A stretch of DNA of 64,000 bases from Nocardia miyunensis NBRC 108239. GTDB taxonomy: Bacteria > Actinomycetota > Actinomycetes > Mycobacteriales > Mycobacteriaceae. A program made the position numbers and the translations under genes. The notes below the pieces were generated by a model. That model searched no databases and was not told where the DNA came from. It saw only the letters and a list, made by a program, of their open reading frames with translations. Location: the NCBI RefSeq assembly GCF_001613065.1, contig NZ_BDBQ01000040.1:1-64000 (forward strand). The letters run 5' to 3'. Positions 42,909-51,955 of this stretch are shown one piece after another (within the stretch, counting starts at the first letter, position 1; each line of letters begins with the position of its first letter).

Positions 42909-43945
42909 CGGCAGTGACGGCGACGCCCGGCGATCCCTCGGTCGCACCGACGCGCACGCCCTTCGGCCTGCTGGCGGCCCCGGTCCGCAGGTTCGCTCGC
43001 CTGCTGCTCACCTCGGTCACCGTGCTGTTCCTCGCGTCGGTGATCACGTTCACGCTGGGTGCGCTGAGCAAGAACAACCCCGCCGCCGTGGTGCTCGGCG
43101 AGACCGCGACGCCGCAGGACATCGCGCGGCTCAACCACCAGTTCGGGCTCGACCGGCCGCTCATGGTGCGCTACTTCGATTGGGTGTGGGCCGCGCTGCA
43201 CGGCGATCTCGGACGGTCGTGGTTCACCACGGTCCCCGTCGCGCGGTCGGTTCAGCTCGCGTTCCCGGTGGATCTCTCGATCGCGTTGTACGCGTTGGTA
43301 CTCGCGCTCGTCCTCGGTTTCGGCGCCGGTATCGTCGCCGCCGCCAGGCCCGGCGGAGTGGCCGACCGGATCGTCACCGTCGTCTGCTCGGTGCTTGCCA
43401 CGATGCCGCCCTTCGTCATCGGTATCGCGCTGATCGTGCTGCTGGCGGTGAAGGCCCGCCTCTTCCCGGCCGGCGGCTACTCGCCGTACGCCATCGACCC
43501 GGTGCACTGGTTGCGCTACGCCACGCTGCCCGCACTCGCTCTGGCCCTCGAGGTCGCGGCGAACATCGCGCGCCAACTGCGCACCTCTCTGGTGACCGCA
43601 CAGGCGGAGAACTACGCCATCGGCGCGCGCATGCGCGGATACAGCAGGGGGCGAGTGCTTTTCGGCCACGTGCTGCGCAATGCCGTCGCGCCGACGCTCG
43701 CCGTCGTGACCAACGCGCTCCCGCTGATCATGGGCGGCGCGGTGATGACCGAGAAGCTGTTCAACCTGCCCGGGGTCGCCCAGTTGGCGTTGCAGTCCGC
43801 CCAGCGCGGCGACGTGCCCGTCGTGCTCGGCACGCTGCTGGTCACCTCCGCTGTCGTGCTGCTCGGCACCGTGGCGCTCGCGGCGCTGCAAATCCTGCTC
43901 GACCCGGCCGCACGCCGCGGCGCCACCTCAGGAGGCCGACGATGA
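42905..43945 (+). CDS. oligopeptide-type ABC transporter permease (DppB-like)
   Basis: A 346-residue inner-membrane permease with about six membrane segments. The family's long first periplasmic loop begins DIARLNHQFGLDRPLMVRYF, and the coupling loop reads AENYAIGARMRGYSRGRVL. ATGA overlap with the preceding stop. It pairs with the next gene to form the heterodimeric channel. Confidence 0.92.
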   Translation: MTAVTATPGDPSVAPTRTPFGLLAAPVRRFARLLLTSVTVLFLASVITFTLGALSKNNPAAVVLGETATPQDIARLNHQFGLDRPLMVRYFDWVWAALHGDLGRSWFTTVPVARSVQLAFPVDLSIALYALVLALVLGFGAGIVAAARPGGVADRIVTVVCSVLATMPPFVIGIALIVLLAVKARLFPAGGYSPYAIDPVHWLRYATLPALALALEVAANIARQLRTSLVTAQAENYAIGARMRGYSRGRVLFGHVLRNAVAPTLAVVTNALPLIMGGAVMTEKLFNLPGVAQLALQSAQRGDVPVVLGTLLVTSAVVLLGTVALAALQILLDPAARRGATSGGRR

Positions 43946-44868
43946 CGACGTTGCGCAGACTCTTCTCGATCCCCAGCGCGCGGATCTGTCTGGTGATTCT
44001 CGGCGCGGTGTTGTTCCTGGCCGTCTTCGGCGCCGCGCTGGCGCCCTACGACGCGCTCCGCCAATCCCCGGACATCCTGCGGGGCCCCAGCGCCGCCCAT
44101 CTGCTCGGCACCGACTACGTCGGCCGCGACGTACTCAGCCGCCTCATGGCCGGGACGCGGCTGTCGGTCGTCGGTGCGCTGGAAGTGGTCCTCGTCGGAA
44201 TCTGCCTGGGCGTGCCCACCGGCCTCGCGTCCGTATGGGCGGGGCGGGCCGGCGAGTGGTTCGCGCTGCGCATGTCCGAGACGTTGACCGTGCTGCCCTT
44301 CACCGTTTTCACGATCGCGGTGGCCGCGACCCTCGGAAATGGCATGAGCCAGGCTATGATCGCGGTCGGGATCCTCTCCGCCCCAACATTTTTCCGCATC
44401 AGTCGCGCCGTTACCCTCGGCCTGCGCAGCACCCAGTACGTCGAGTCCGCCGAGCTGATGGGCGCATCCACCTGGTGGATCCTGCGCACGCACATGTGGA
44501 GCAAGGTGCTGCCGAACGTCGCGGTGGCTGCGGCGCAGGCCACCGGTGCGGCGCTGCTGATCATCGCCTCGCTCGCCTTCCTCGGGGTCGGTGTCACGCC
44601 GCCGACCCCGACCTGGGGCGGCATGCTGTCCTCGGACCTCGGATACCTGGAACTGCAGCCGTGGGCGCCGCTGTTCCCGGGCATACCGATGTTGCTCACC
44701 GTCGGTGCTCTCAACATCCTGGCCGACTGCGTCCGCGAGGCGGGCTCCGATGCGCCCCGCGCGCGGCGCGGCCTGTTCACGCGGCTCCTCGGGCGCAGTC
44801 CGTCGACCGCGGCTGTCGCGGCGAATCCCGCATTCCCCACCAAGGAGCTCGACCGTGTCACTGTCTGA
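43942..44868 (+). CDS. oligopeptide-type ABC transporter permease (DppC-like)
   Basis: A 308-residue permease. The DppC-type signature HLLGTDYVGRDVLSRLMAG near 55-73 is clear, with the coupling loop QYVESAELMGASTWWILRTH. The start at 43942 overlaps the first permease stop by four bases and has AGGAGG upstream. Its own 3' end overlaps the ATPase start by 14 bases. Confidence 0.92.
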   Translation: MTTLRRLFSIPSARICLVILGAVLFLAVFGAALAPYDALRQSPDILRGPSAAHLLGTDYVGRDVLSRLMAGTRLSVVGALEVVLVGICLGVPTGLASVWAGRAGEWFALRMSETLTVLPFTVFTIAVAATLGNGMSQAMIAVGILSAPTFFRISRAVTLGLRSTQYVESAELMGASTWWILRTHMWSKVLPNVAVAAAQATGAALLIIASLAFLGVGVTPPTPTWGGMLSSDLGYLELQPWAPLFPGIPMLLTVGALNILADCVREAGSDAPRARRGLFTRLLGRSPSTAAVAANPAFPTKELDRVTV

Positions 44869-45862
44869 TGATCCGACCCCCGGCACCGACCGCTCGGTGC
44901 TCCGCGTCGACGGCCTGAACGTCGATGTCGGCGCCGGCCGCCGCGCCCTGCGGGACGTCTCCTTCGAGATCCGGCGGGGTGAGACCGTCGCGCTGGTCGG
45001 CGAGTCGGGGTCCGGCAAGACGCTGACCTGCCGCGCCGTCCTCGGGCTGCTGCCGCCCGGCGTCACGATCGAGGGCGGCGCCGTCAGGTTGGGCGCGGGC
45101 GAGTCCTCGATCGAGCTGACCGGCGCCCGGCCCGCCACCTGGAAACGGTTGCGCGGCAACCGGATCGCCGCCGTCTTCCAGGACCCCGGCTCGTATCTCA
45201 ACCCCTCGCTGACCATCGGCCACCAGGTCGCCGAACAGTTGCGGGTGCGCGGGGGCCTGGCCCGTCGGGCCGCTCGGGACCGCAGCCGAGAGTTGTTGCG
45301 CGAGGTGGGGATTCATGATCCGGAGCGCGTCGATCGGCTGTACCCGTTCCAACTCTCGGGAGGGATGCTGCAGCGGGTTCTGATCGCCATCGCGATCTCG
45401 CTCGGACCGGAACTGCTGATCGCCGACGAGGCCACGACCGCGCTCGACACGGTCGTGCAGGCCGAGATCCTGGACCTGCTCGACCGGCTGCAGCGCAGCC
45501 ATCGGCTCAGTCTGCTGTTGGTGACGCACGACCTGGCTGTGGTCGCCCGGACGAGTCACCGCGTCATGGTGATGTACGCTGGTGAACTCGTCGAGAGCGG
45601 GCCGACCGAGGAGGTCCTGCGCGATCCGCGCCACCCGTACACGCAGGCGCTGCTGCGTGTCGCGTCGCTGGGCGACTGGTCGCGGCGCACTCTGGAGACG
45701 ATCGACGGGCAGCCACCGGCCGCGGGCGAGGAGATCACCGGCTGTCGTTTCGCCGCGCGGTGCGCGCATTCCGGGCCCGGCTGCGCCGAGGGCGTGATCC
45801 CGTTCCGTGAGGTCCATCCCGGGCATCTCGCACGGTGTGTCCGGGATCAGGTGGCCGCATGA
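44855..45862 (+). CDS. oligopeptide-type ABC transporter ATPase (DppD-like)
   Basis: A 335-residue ATPase with Walker A GESGSGKT near 50, signature LSGGMLQR near 170, Walker B LLIADEAT and the C-terminal oligopeptide extension containing four cysteines (GCRFAARCAHSGPGC... RCV) that binds an iron-sulfur cluster in DppD/OppD proteins. GTG at 44855 lies inside the end of the second permease gene and has AAGGAG 8 bases upstream. Confidence 0.9.
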   Translation: MSLSDDPTPGTDRSVLRVDGLNVDVGAGRRALRDVSFEIRRGETVALVGESGSGKTLTCRAVLGLLPPGVTIEGGAVRLGAGESSIELTGARPATWKRLRGNRIAAVFQDPGSYLNPSLTIGHQVAEQLRVRGGLARRAARDRSRELLREVGIHDPERVDRLYPFQLSGGMLQRVLIAIAISLGPELLIADEATTALDTVVQAEILDLLDRLQRSHRLSLLLVTHDLAVVARTSHRVMVMYAGELVESGPTEEVLRDPRHPYTQALLRVASLGDWSRRTLETIDGQPPAAGEEITGCRFAARCAHSGPGCAEGVIPFREVHPGHLARCVRDQVAA

Positions 45863-46905
45863 GCACCGCACCACTGCTCCGGGTCACCGACCTTTCGGTC
45901 ACCTACGGCGTACCGCGGCGGGGAGTGGGCCTGGGCACCGGCGCGGCATTGCGCGGCGCGAGCCTGGAGGTGTACCCGGGTGAGATCGTCGGGATCATCG
46001 GCGAAACCGGTTCGGGCAAAACGACATTGGCCCGCGCGACCGTCGGGCTGACCGCCCCGGCGGGCGGAACCATCGAGTTCGACGGCCGGGACCTGACCAG
46101 TTTGCGCGGCCGCGAACTGCGCAAATTCCGGCGGCAGGGCCGGATCCAGTTGGTGTTCCAGGATCCGCTGCGCTCGCTCGACCCCGATCTGACCGTCGCC
46201 CGGCTGGTCGGCGAGCCGCTCGAGGTGGCGGGCGGCCGCGACACCACCCGCGGCGAGCGGATCGACCGGGCGCTGCGTGAGGTCGGGCTGGATCCCGGCG
46301 TGGTGCGTGATCGCCGCCCGCGCGACCTGTCGGGAGGCCAGCGGCAGCGGGTGTCCCTCGCGCGCGCCATCGTCACCGAACCTCAGTTGCTCATCTGCGA
46401 CGAGCCGGTCAGTGCGCTGGATGTTTCCAACCGCAACCTGGTGCTCAATCTCCTGGATCGGTTGCGGCGCGACCTCGGCCTCGCGGTCGTGATCATCGCG
46501 CACGACCTGTCCTCGCTGGCCGGTATCGGCGATCGTGTGGCGGTGTTCTACCGGAGCCGACTGGTCGAGCAGGGAAATCTGCACGAAGTCCTGACCCGGC
46601 CGGCCCACCCGTACACCGCGCTGCTGGTCGCGTCCGCACCGAGTCTCGGGGAACGGTCGGCGATCCGGCCCGACGACGTTCGCCTCGACCGCGAGGTCGC
46701 CGGTGCGGCGGACCCCGGCGGATGCGTGTTCGCCGACCGATGCCGGTTCGCGTTCGCCGACTGCGCGACACAGCCACCGCTGCTCGAGGTGGGTGAGCGC
46801 TGGTCCGCCGCCTGCCACATCGCAGCCCGGTGGCCTGACGAGATATCCGAGAACACTCCCATCCGGACGGGTAACACCGGCACACTCACGAAGGGCGACC
46901 GATGA
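45859..46905 (+). CDS. oligopeptide-type ABC transporter ATPase (DppF-like)
   Basis: A 348-residue ATPase: Walker A GETGSGKTT near 51, signature LSGGQRQR near 160, Walker B LLICDEPVSALD, and a cysteine-containing C-terminal extension (GGCVFADRCRFAFADC, ACHIA). Four-base overlap with DppD-like upstream and with the monooxygenase downstream (ATGA). The strict coupling of transporter and oxygenase suggests that the imported compound is the oxygenase substrate. Confidence 0.92.
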   Translation: MSTAPLLRVTDLSVTYGVPRRGVGLGTGAALRGASLEVYPGEIVGIIGETGSGKTTLARATVGLTAPAGGTIEFDGRDLTSLRGRELRKFRRQGRIQLVFQDPLRSLDPDLTVARLVGEPLEVAGGRDTTRGERIDRALREVGLDPGVVRDRRPRDLSGGQRQRVSLARAIVTEPQLLICDEPVSALDVSNRNLVLNLLDRLRRDLGLAVVIIAHDLSSLAGIGDRVAVFYRSRLVEQGNLHEVLTRPAHPYTALLVASAPSLGERSAIRPDDVRLDREVAGAADPGGCVFADRCRFAFADCATQPPLLEVGERWSAACHIAARWPDEISENTPIRTGNTGTLTKGDR

Positions 46906-48032
46906 GCTACGACGATGTCGAGATCCTGGGCATGATCGGCACCGCCGACGCCTCCGAGACGCGGGCGGGCGACGGAGCGGTGATCGACTCCGACTACACG
47001 ATCCGGTTCGCCCGCGCCCACGAGGACGGGGGATTCGACCGGGTGCTGATCGGGTACGGCTCCGGCTGGCCCGAGGGCTCCCAGGTGGCGGCCGCCGTGG
47101 CCGCGCACACCGAACGACTCGGCCTGCTCGTGGCGCACCGGCCCGGCGTCGTGCACCCCACGCTGGCCTCACGCATGTTCACGACCCTCGACCAGTTCTC
47201 CGGCGGGCGCGTGGCCCTGAACATCGTCACCGGAAGCACCGACGTGGAGCAGCGTCGCGAGGGGGACTTCCTCCCGCACGACGAGCGTTACGCGCGTACC
47301 GACGAATACCTGCACATCCTGCGTGCCGCATGGGACACCACCGGGCCGCGCGACTTCTCGGGCGACTACTACCGATTCGAGGGATTCCACCCGCAGGTCC
47401 ATCCCCACGAGGGCAGGCGCCTCGAGCTGTTCTTCGGCGGTAGCTCCCCGGCGGCGTACTCGGTCGGCGCGCGGCACGCTGACACCTACATGCTCTGGGG
47501 TGAGCCCCTGCGCGAGACGGCCGAGCAGATCGCCACCGTCGCCGACCGCGCTGTAGCAGCGGGCCGCGACCGCCGACCCCGGATCTCGGTGTCGCTCCGG
47601 CCGATCCTCGGGGCCACCGACGACGCCGCCTGGGAACGGGCACACCGCATTTTGGATACCATCACCGCCGGCATCGGCGGGGCGCACAACCTGCGCGCCA
47701 ACCAACTCCACCCGCGCGGCGCCGAACCGCAGAACGCGGGCTCGCAGCGCCTGCTGGCCGTCGCCGAGAAGGGCGATCTGCACGACCGGTGCCTGTGGAC
47801 CCCCACCGCGAAGGCGGTCGGCGGTGGCGGCAACTCCACAGCGCTGGTGGGGTCGCCCGAGACGGTGGCGGCCGCCCTTCTGGATTACATCGAGATCGGG
47901 GTGAACACCGTCCTGATCCGCGGGTACGACCCGCTCCAGGATGCGATCGACTACGGCCGGGACCTGCTGCCGCTGGTACGGCAGGAACTGGCCCACCGCA
48001 AGGCGACCCGCCCCGACCGGGCGGCGGTCTAG
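46902..48032 (+). CDS. alkanesulfonate monooxygenase-like (SsuD-type) flavin oxidoreductase
   Basis: A 376-residue luciferase-superfamily enzyme closest in style to FMNH2-dependent alkanesulfonate monooxygenase: VLIGYGSGWPEGSQ, LLVAHRPGVVHPTLASRM, GGRVALNIVTGS and YYRFEGFHPQVHP are all SsuD-like. SsuD releases sulfite from alkanesulfonates. The C-terminal GSPETVAAALLDYIEIGVNT loop is conserved. Coupled by ATGA overlap to the transporter. With the NtaA/DszA-type enzyme at the operon start it makes a two-oxygenase system. Confidence 0.88.
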   Translation: MSYDDVEILGMIGTADASETRAGDGAVIDSDYTIRFARAHEDGGFDRVLIGYGSGWPEGSQVAAAVAAHTERLGLLVAHRPGVVHPTLASRMFTTLDQFSGGRVALNIVTGSTDVEQRREGDFLPHDERYARTDEYLHILRAAWDTTGPRDFSGDYYRFEGFHPQVHPHEGRRLELFFGGSSPAAYSVGARHADTYMLWGEPLRETAEQIATVADRAVAAGRDRRPRISVSLRPILGATDDAAWERAHRILDTITAGIGGAHNLRANQLHPRGAEPQNAGSQRLLAVAEKGDLHDRCLWTPTAKAVGGGGNSTALVGSPETVAAALLDYIEIGVNTVLIRGYDPLQDAIDYGRDLLPLVRQELAHRKATRPDRAAV

Positions 48033-48097
48033 CGAGCTTTCCGGGATCCTCGACGCCCGGACTCCCTATCGCCTCGATCCCACAGTGAGGAGCTGGA

Positions 48098-48289
48098 ATG
48101 ACCCGACCTCCGATCGTCTCGGTGCAGACCGACAGTCCCGAGTCGGCTACCTTCGCCGACACCGCCGGGCGGCTGATCGACGACATCCCCGACGAGCGTG
48201 CGCTGACCGCCGCGATACGCGACGAGCTCGCCGCCGTACCGGCCGCCGGATTCGCCCCGTCCGCCTGGGCGGGAGGAGCGACCGAATGA
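48098..48289 (+). CDS. 63-residue operon protein, unknown
   Basis: A very small acidic protein (MTRPPIVSVQTDSPESATFA; DDIPDERALTAAIRDELAAV) with GAGGAG 6 bases before its ATG and a four-base overlap with the next gene. These features make translation likely. No family recognised, no membrane segment or cysteine. A helper, adaptor or flavin-protein partner role in the operon is possible. Confidence 0.65.
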   Translation: MTRPPIVSVQTDSPESATFADTAGRLIDDIPDERALTAAIRDELAAVPAAGFAPSAWAGGATE

Positions 48290-49032
48290 CCACGATGCGG
48301 ACACACGCCGTCGCCGGCGCCTGGGACGAGCCCGAGGGCGCCACGCCGCGCGGCACCGTCGTACTGCTTCCCGGGCGTGGTGAGACCGCCGCGTCGTACG
48401 CGCGTCTGGGTCGGCGGCTATCCGCCGACGGGTACCGGGTGCGGTACGTACGGGTGGAGCTCGCGGACGTCCCCGGCACCCGCGCGGCCGTCGAAGAGCT
48501 GTTGGCGCAGGAGTCCCTACCGACGCCCCGGGTCTTACTCGGGTCGGACAGCGGTGCCGCGCTAGCGGCACGGTTCGTGTCGGAGCTGCCCGTGGAAGGC
48601 GCTGTGCTGGCGGCGATCGCGCTCCCGTCGTCCGCGTTGCGAAGTTCTGCGGCCGACACGGTGGATAGCGCTTGGGCAGACGAGATCGACGCGCGCACCG
48701 CGTGCCCGGTGCACCGCGCCGTGCTATCGGCGGACGAGGAGTTCGCGCGCGGCGCGATAGCTTCGCCGGTGCCGTGGGAGACCGTCGCCATCGGAGCACA
48801 GGACCGGCCGACGCTCGCTCTGCACGGCACCGACGATCGCGTCACGCCGCTCACCGCAGCCCTCGACGCGTACGGGCAAGCGCCCCGCACCGATGTCCGC
48901 CTCGTGCAGGGTGGGCGACACGACGTGCTCAACGATGTCGCGCACCGATCTGTCGCGGCGACGATCGTGCTGTTCCTCGAGTCGCTGCGAGTGGGGCCTG
49001 GTGCCCCGCCGATCGTGACCGGCCTGGGTTGA
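48286..49032 (+). CDS. alpha/beta hydrolase
   Basis: A 248-residue alpha/beta-hydrolase-fold protein: oxyanion region VLLPGRGETAASYARLG, nucleophile elbow LGSDSGAALA near 87, acid LALHGTDDRVTPL near 188 and late histidine GGRHDVLND near 215. Last gene of the monooxygenase operon, with GGGAGGAG before the start. It could hydrolyse an ester or thioester released by the oxygenases. Confidence 0.8.
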   Translation: MTTMRTHAVAGAWDEPEGATPRGTVVLLPGRGETAASYARLGRRLSADGYRVRYVRVELADVPGTRAAVEELLAQESLPTPRVLLGSDSGAALAARFVSELPVEGAVLAAIALPSSALRSSAADTVDSAWADEIDARTACPVHRAVLSADEEFARGAIASPVPWETVAIGAQDRPTLALHGTDDRVTPLTAALDAYGQAPRTDVRLVQGGRHDVLNDVAHRSVAATIVLFLESLRVGPGAPPIVTGLG

Positions 49033-49179
49033 ATGCATGACTCAGGGGTAGGTCGCCTGCGATCGGATGCGGGCGCGCGGACCGTGAGCCGACCAGGACC
49101 GCAACGGCCGAGTGCCGGGCGGGATCGGTGAGCGGCTCCGTTGCGGACTCGCTTTCTCCGGCCTGTCGAACTGTCCCGA

Positions 49180-51174
49180 TCAGCGGTGCTCCTGCCCTCG
49201 GTCGTTCCGGAGGTTCTCGACGGTGACCGGCTCGATCCTTTCCGCAGCCGGTAGTTCGAATCCGAATACCTGTCCGTAGAAACTCAATTCGGAGTCCAGT
49301 GCCTTGCGGATGTTCTCGGCTCGTCGGAACCCGTGCTGCTCTCCGGCGAAGAGGAGGTAGGCGACCGGGATCTGCCGTTCGCGCAGCGCGTCGACGATCA
49401 TCTGTGATTGATTGGGTGGCACCACGGCGTCCTCGCTGCCCTGTAAGACGATCAGCGGGCTGCGGAATCGGTCGATATGGTGGATCGGTGACCGTTCACG
49501 GTAGAGGTCACGTTCGGACGGGTATCGGCCGATCAGTCCGTCGAGATAGCGGCTCTCGAATTTGTGGGTCTCGGCGGCGAGGGCCTCGAGGTCGCAGATT
49601 CCGTAATGGTCGGCGCCCGCGGAGAAAGGTGTGTCCGCTCGGGCCAGTGCGGCCAGCGTCGTGTAGCCGCCGGCCGAGCCGCCGCGGATGGCGAGTCGGC
49701 GCGGATCGACGCGTCCGTTGTCGGCGAGCCATCGGGCGGCTGCGATGCAGTCGGCCACGTCCACCACACCCCAGGCGTCGCGCAGCAGTTCGCGGTAGGC
49801 GCGCCCGTAGCCGGTGGAGCCGCCGTAATTGACGTCCGCGACGGCGAATCCGCGGCTGGTCCAGTACTGGGTACTCGGTGCGAGCACGGGCAGCGCCTGC
49901 GAGGTCGGGCCGCCGTGGATGATGACCAGCAGCGGCGGCAGTTCCCCGTCGGGACCGCGGTATCGGCTGCTCGCGGGCGGGTAGTACAGCGCGTGCGCGG
50001 TGCGTGGTGCGCCGGTGCGATCTGTCGAAGGGAACGAGATCGGTTCGGGGACAGAGACATCGGTAGGTTCGAGACCGAGATCGCGTGGAGCGCGCAGGGT
50101 TTCGAGTTCGAGGGATGAGCCGGCGAACGTGATGCGATAGATGCCGGGTTCGGCGGTGGGTGTGCCCGCTACCACGATCACGGCGTTCTGGTCCGCTCGC
50201 TCGACCGCGGCGATCGCGGAGAAGGGGAGCTCCAGATCGGTCACCGATCCGTCCGGGTGACGCATGGCGAGTCCGTCGTAGCCGTCGCGCCAACGGGCGA
50301 ACACGATGCGGTGATCGTCGAGCACCGCGTAGCGTGCCGAGCCGAGTTGCCATGCGGGCACACCGATTTCGGCACCCACCTCGATGACGGCCTCGATGTC
50401 GCCGCGGGGTGTCCATCGGTGGAGATTCCACCATCCGTTGCGGTCGGACAGGAACAGCAGAGAGCCGTCTTCCTGCCAGCGCGGTTCCTGCACCGACTCA
50501 CCCGGGCCGCCCGCCACGACGGTGTCCGTACCGGTCGCCAGATCACGCACGCGCAGGACGGTGTCGTCCCATGGCATCGACGGGTGATCCCAGGTGACCA
50601 CGGCGAGCAGGGCCTCGTCCGGGCTCAGTCGCGGTGCGGCGACGAAATCCGTTCCGCTGAACAGGATTTCCGGCTGTGAAGGTCGCTCGGCGGACAGCCG
50701 GACGATCTCGTTGCGTACATCGATCGCGCCGCGTCCGCCGACTGGATGGCTCTCCCGGATCGCCACGGTGGTGGCGCCGTCCGGACCGACTGCGCCGTCG
50801 CCGTAGCGGTCACCGCGCGGTACGGCGGGTTCCGGGCTCAGCGCGACGGGCACCCCGCCCGGCGCGATCCGGTACAGCCGCTGATCGGCCCAGTTGACGA
50901 AATAGAGCACTGCGTCGCGCACCCACCATGCGGCGCCGCCGTATTCGTGGACCGCGGTGCGGGCGTTCATCCCGTCGGGCAGCAGGTCGGTGCGCGTTCC
51001 GTCGGTGGCGCGGCGCACGATCTGGGTCCGGCCTCCTTCGTCGGGCCGTCCCTCCGACCAGTACACGTCGGTCCCGTCCACCCGTACCTCGCCGAGGCGC
51101 ACAGCGGCGCTGACGACACTCTCGGAGGTGATGGAAGTGGGCCAAGACCCGAAGGGCAACTCGGTGATCGTCAC
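49180..51174 (-). CDS. prolyl oligopeptidase family (S9) serine peptidase
   Basis: A 664-residue cytosolic S9 enzyme. A beta-propeller half (about 1-400) gates a C-terminal alpha/beta-hydrolase domain (about 410-650). The catalytic serine is in RGGSAGGYTT, aspartate in GSEDAVVPP and histidine in GEQHGFRR. NYGGSTGYGRAYRELL is typical of acylaminoacyl-peptidase/dipeptidyl-peptidase members. GTG at 51174 is taken as start; the ribosome site is weak. It stands alone and is probably a housekeeping peptidase. Confidence 0.9.
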   Translation of the reverse strand: MTITELPFGSWPTSITSESVVSAAVRLGEVRVDGTDVYWSEGRPDEGGRTQIVRRATDGTRTDLLPDGMNARTAVHEYGGAAWWVRDAVLYFVNWADQRLYRIAPGGVPVALSPEPAVPRGDRYGDGAVGPDGATTVAIRESHPVGGRGAIDVRNEIVRLSAERPSQPEILFSGTDFVAAPRLSPDEALLAVVTWDHPSMPWDDTVLRVRDLATGTDTVVAGGPGESVQEPRWQEDGSLLFLSDRNGWWNLHRWTPRGDIEAVIEVGAEIGVPAWQLGSARYAVLDDHRIVFARWRDGYDGLAMRHPDGSVTDLELPFSAIAAVERADQNAVIVVAGTPTAEPGIYRITFAGSSLELETLRAPRDLGLEPTDVSVPEPISFPSTDRTGAPRTAHALYYPPASSRYRGPDGELPPLLVIIHGGPTSQALPVLAPSTQYWTSRGFAVADVNYGGSTGYGRAYRELLRDAWGVVDVADCIAAARWLADNGRVDPRRLAIRGGSAGGYTTLAALARADTPFSAGADHYGICDLEALAAETHKFESRYLDGLIGRYPSERDLYRERSPIHHIDRFRSPLIVLQGSEDAVVPPNQSQMIVDALRERQIPVAYLLFAGEQHGFRRAENIRKALDSELSFYGQVFGFELPAAERIEPVTVENLRNDRGQEHR

Positions 51175-51386
51175 CAGGACAGGCTAGTCGCCGTCGACGG
51201 CGCATTCGGGTGCCCCACAACCACCGCAAGACACCCATCGGGATACACCGACATCGTGCGGCGGGTAGATATCTCTTCGAGCTTCGGAAACAGTTTCGCG
51301 GGTTGCCGCCCCGGCAGGGCACATCGAACATGGGACCGGAAGTGACCCGCGGTTTTCGCGGCAACCCACGTGGTCCAGGTTCGGTC

Positions 51387-51722
51387 TCAGGCGCGGCGCG
51401 GGGCGTACATGATGACCGCGACGCCGATGAGGCAGATGATCGCACCGGTAATGTCCCAGCGATCGGGGCGGAACCCGTCGGCGGCCATACCCCACAGTAG
51501 AGATCCGGCGACGAACACGCCGCCGTAGGCGGCGAGGATGCGCCCGAAGTTGGCGTCGGGCTGGCCGGTGGCGACGAAGCCGTAGACACCCAGGGCGATG
51601 ACACCGGCCCCGATCCAGACCCAGCCGCGGTGTTCGCGCACGCCTTGCCAGACCAGCCAGGCGCCACCGATTTCGGCGATGGCAGCCGCAACGAACAGCA
51701 GGATCGAGCGCACCACGGTCAT
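51387..51722 (-). CDS. YnfA-family small membrane protein
   Basis: A 111-residue UPF0060/YnfA protein with four helices, including EIGGAWLVWQGVREHRGW, ALGVYGFVATGQPDANFGR and AAYGGVFVAGSLLWG. Members resemble small multidrug-resistance transporters, and some give modest efflux of cationic compounds. It is monocistronic; the bases between it and the S9 gene (51175-51386) contain no gene. Confidence 0.9.
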   Translation of the reverse strand: MTVVRSILLFVAAAIAEIGGAWLVWQGVREHRGWVWIGAGVIALGVYGFVATGQPDANFGRILAAYGGVFVAGSLLWGMAADGFRPDRWDITGAIICLIGVAVIMYAPRRA

Positions 51723-51955
51723 CGGCGAAGTCTAAATGCCTGGTTGCGGCAAGACCCGGTGGCGCCTCGCCGGCCCGAGGCTCGCACAGGAACTCGCTGC
51801 GGGCCCACCAGCGGCGGGCCGTGGCCCGTTCAGCAGCCGCAGCTGCCTCCTTCACCAGTGCCCTCGGTGTCGAGCGGCACAGGGCAGATAGGAGATTCAC
51901 CGCAGCCGAACCTCTTTCATATCGGCTGCACTGGTGGCGCGGACAGTGGCGCCGA

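Noticed and set aside
51723..51955. Minus-strand frame ending in the Cys/Gly-rich sequence EGGSCGC
   Set aside because: Looks like the tail of a metal-binding protein, but a stop lies just upstream and no gene body is found.
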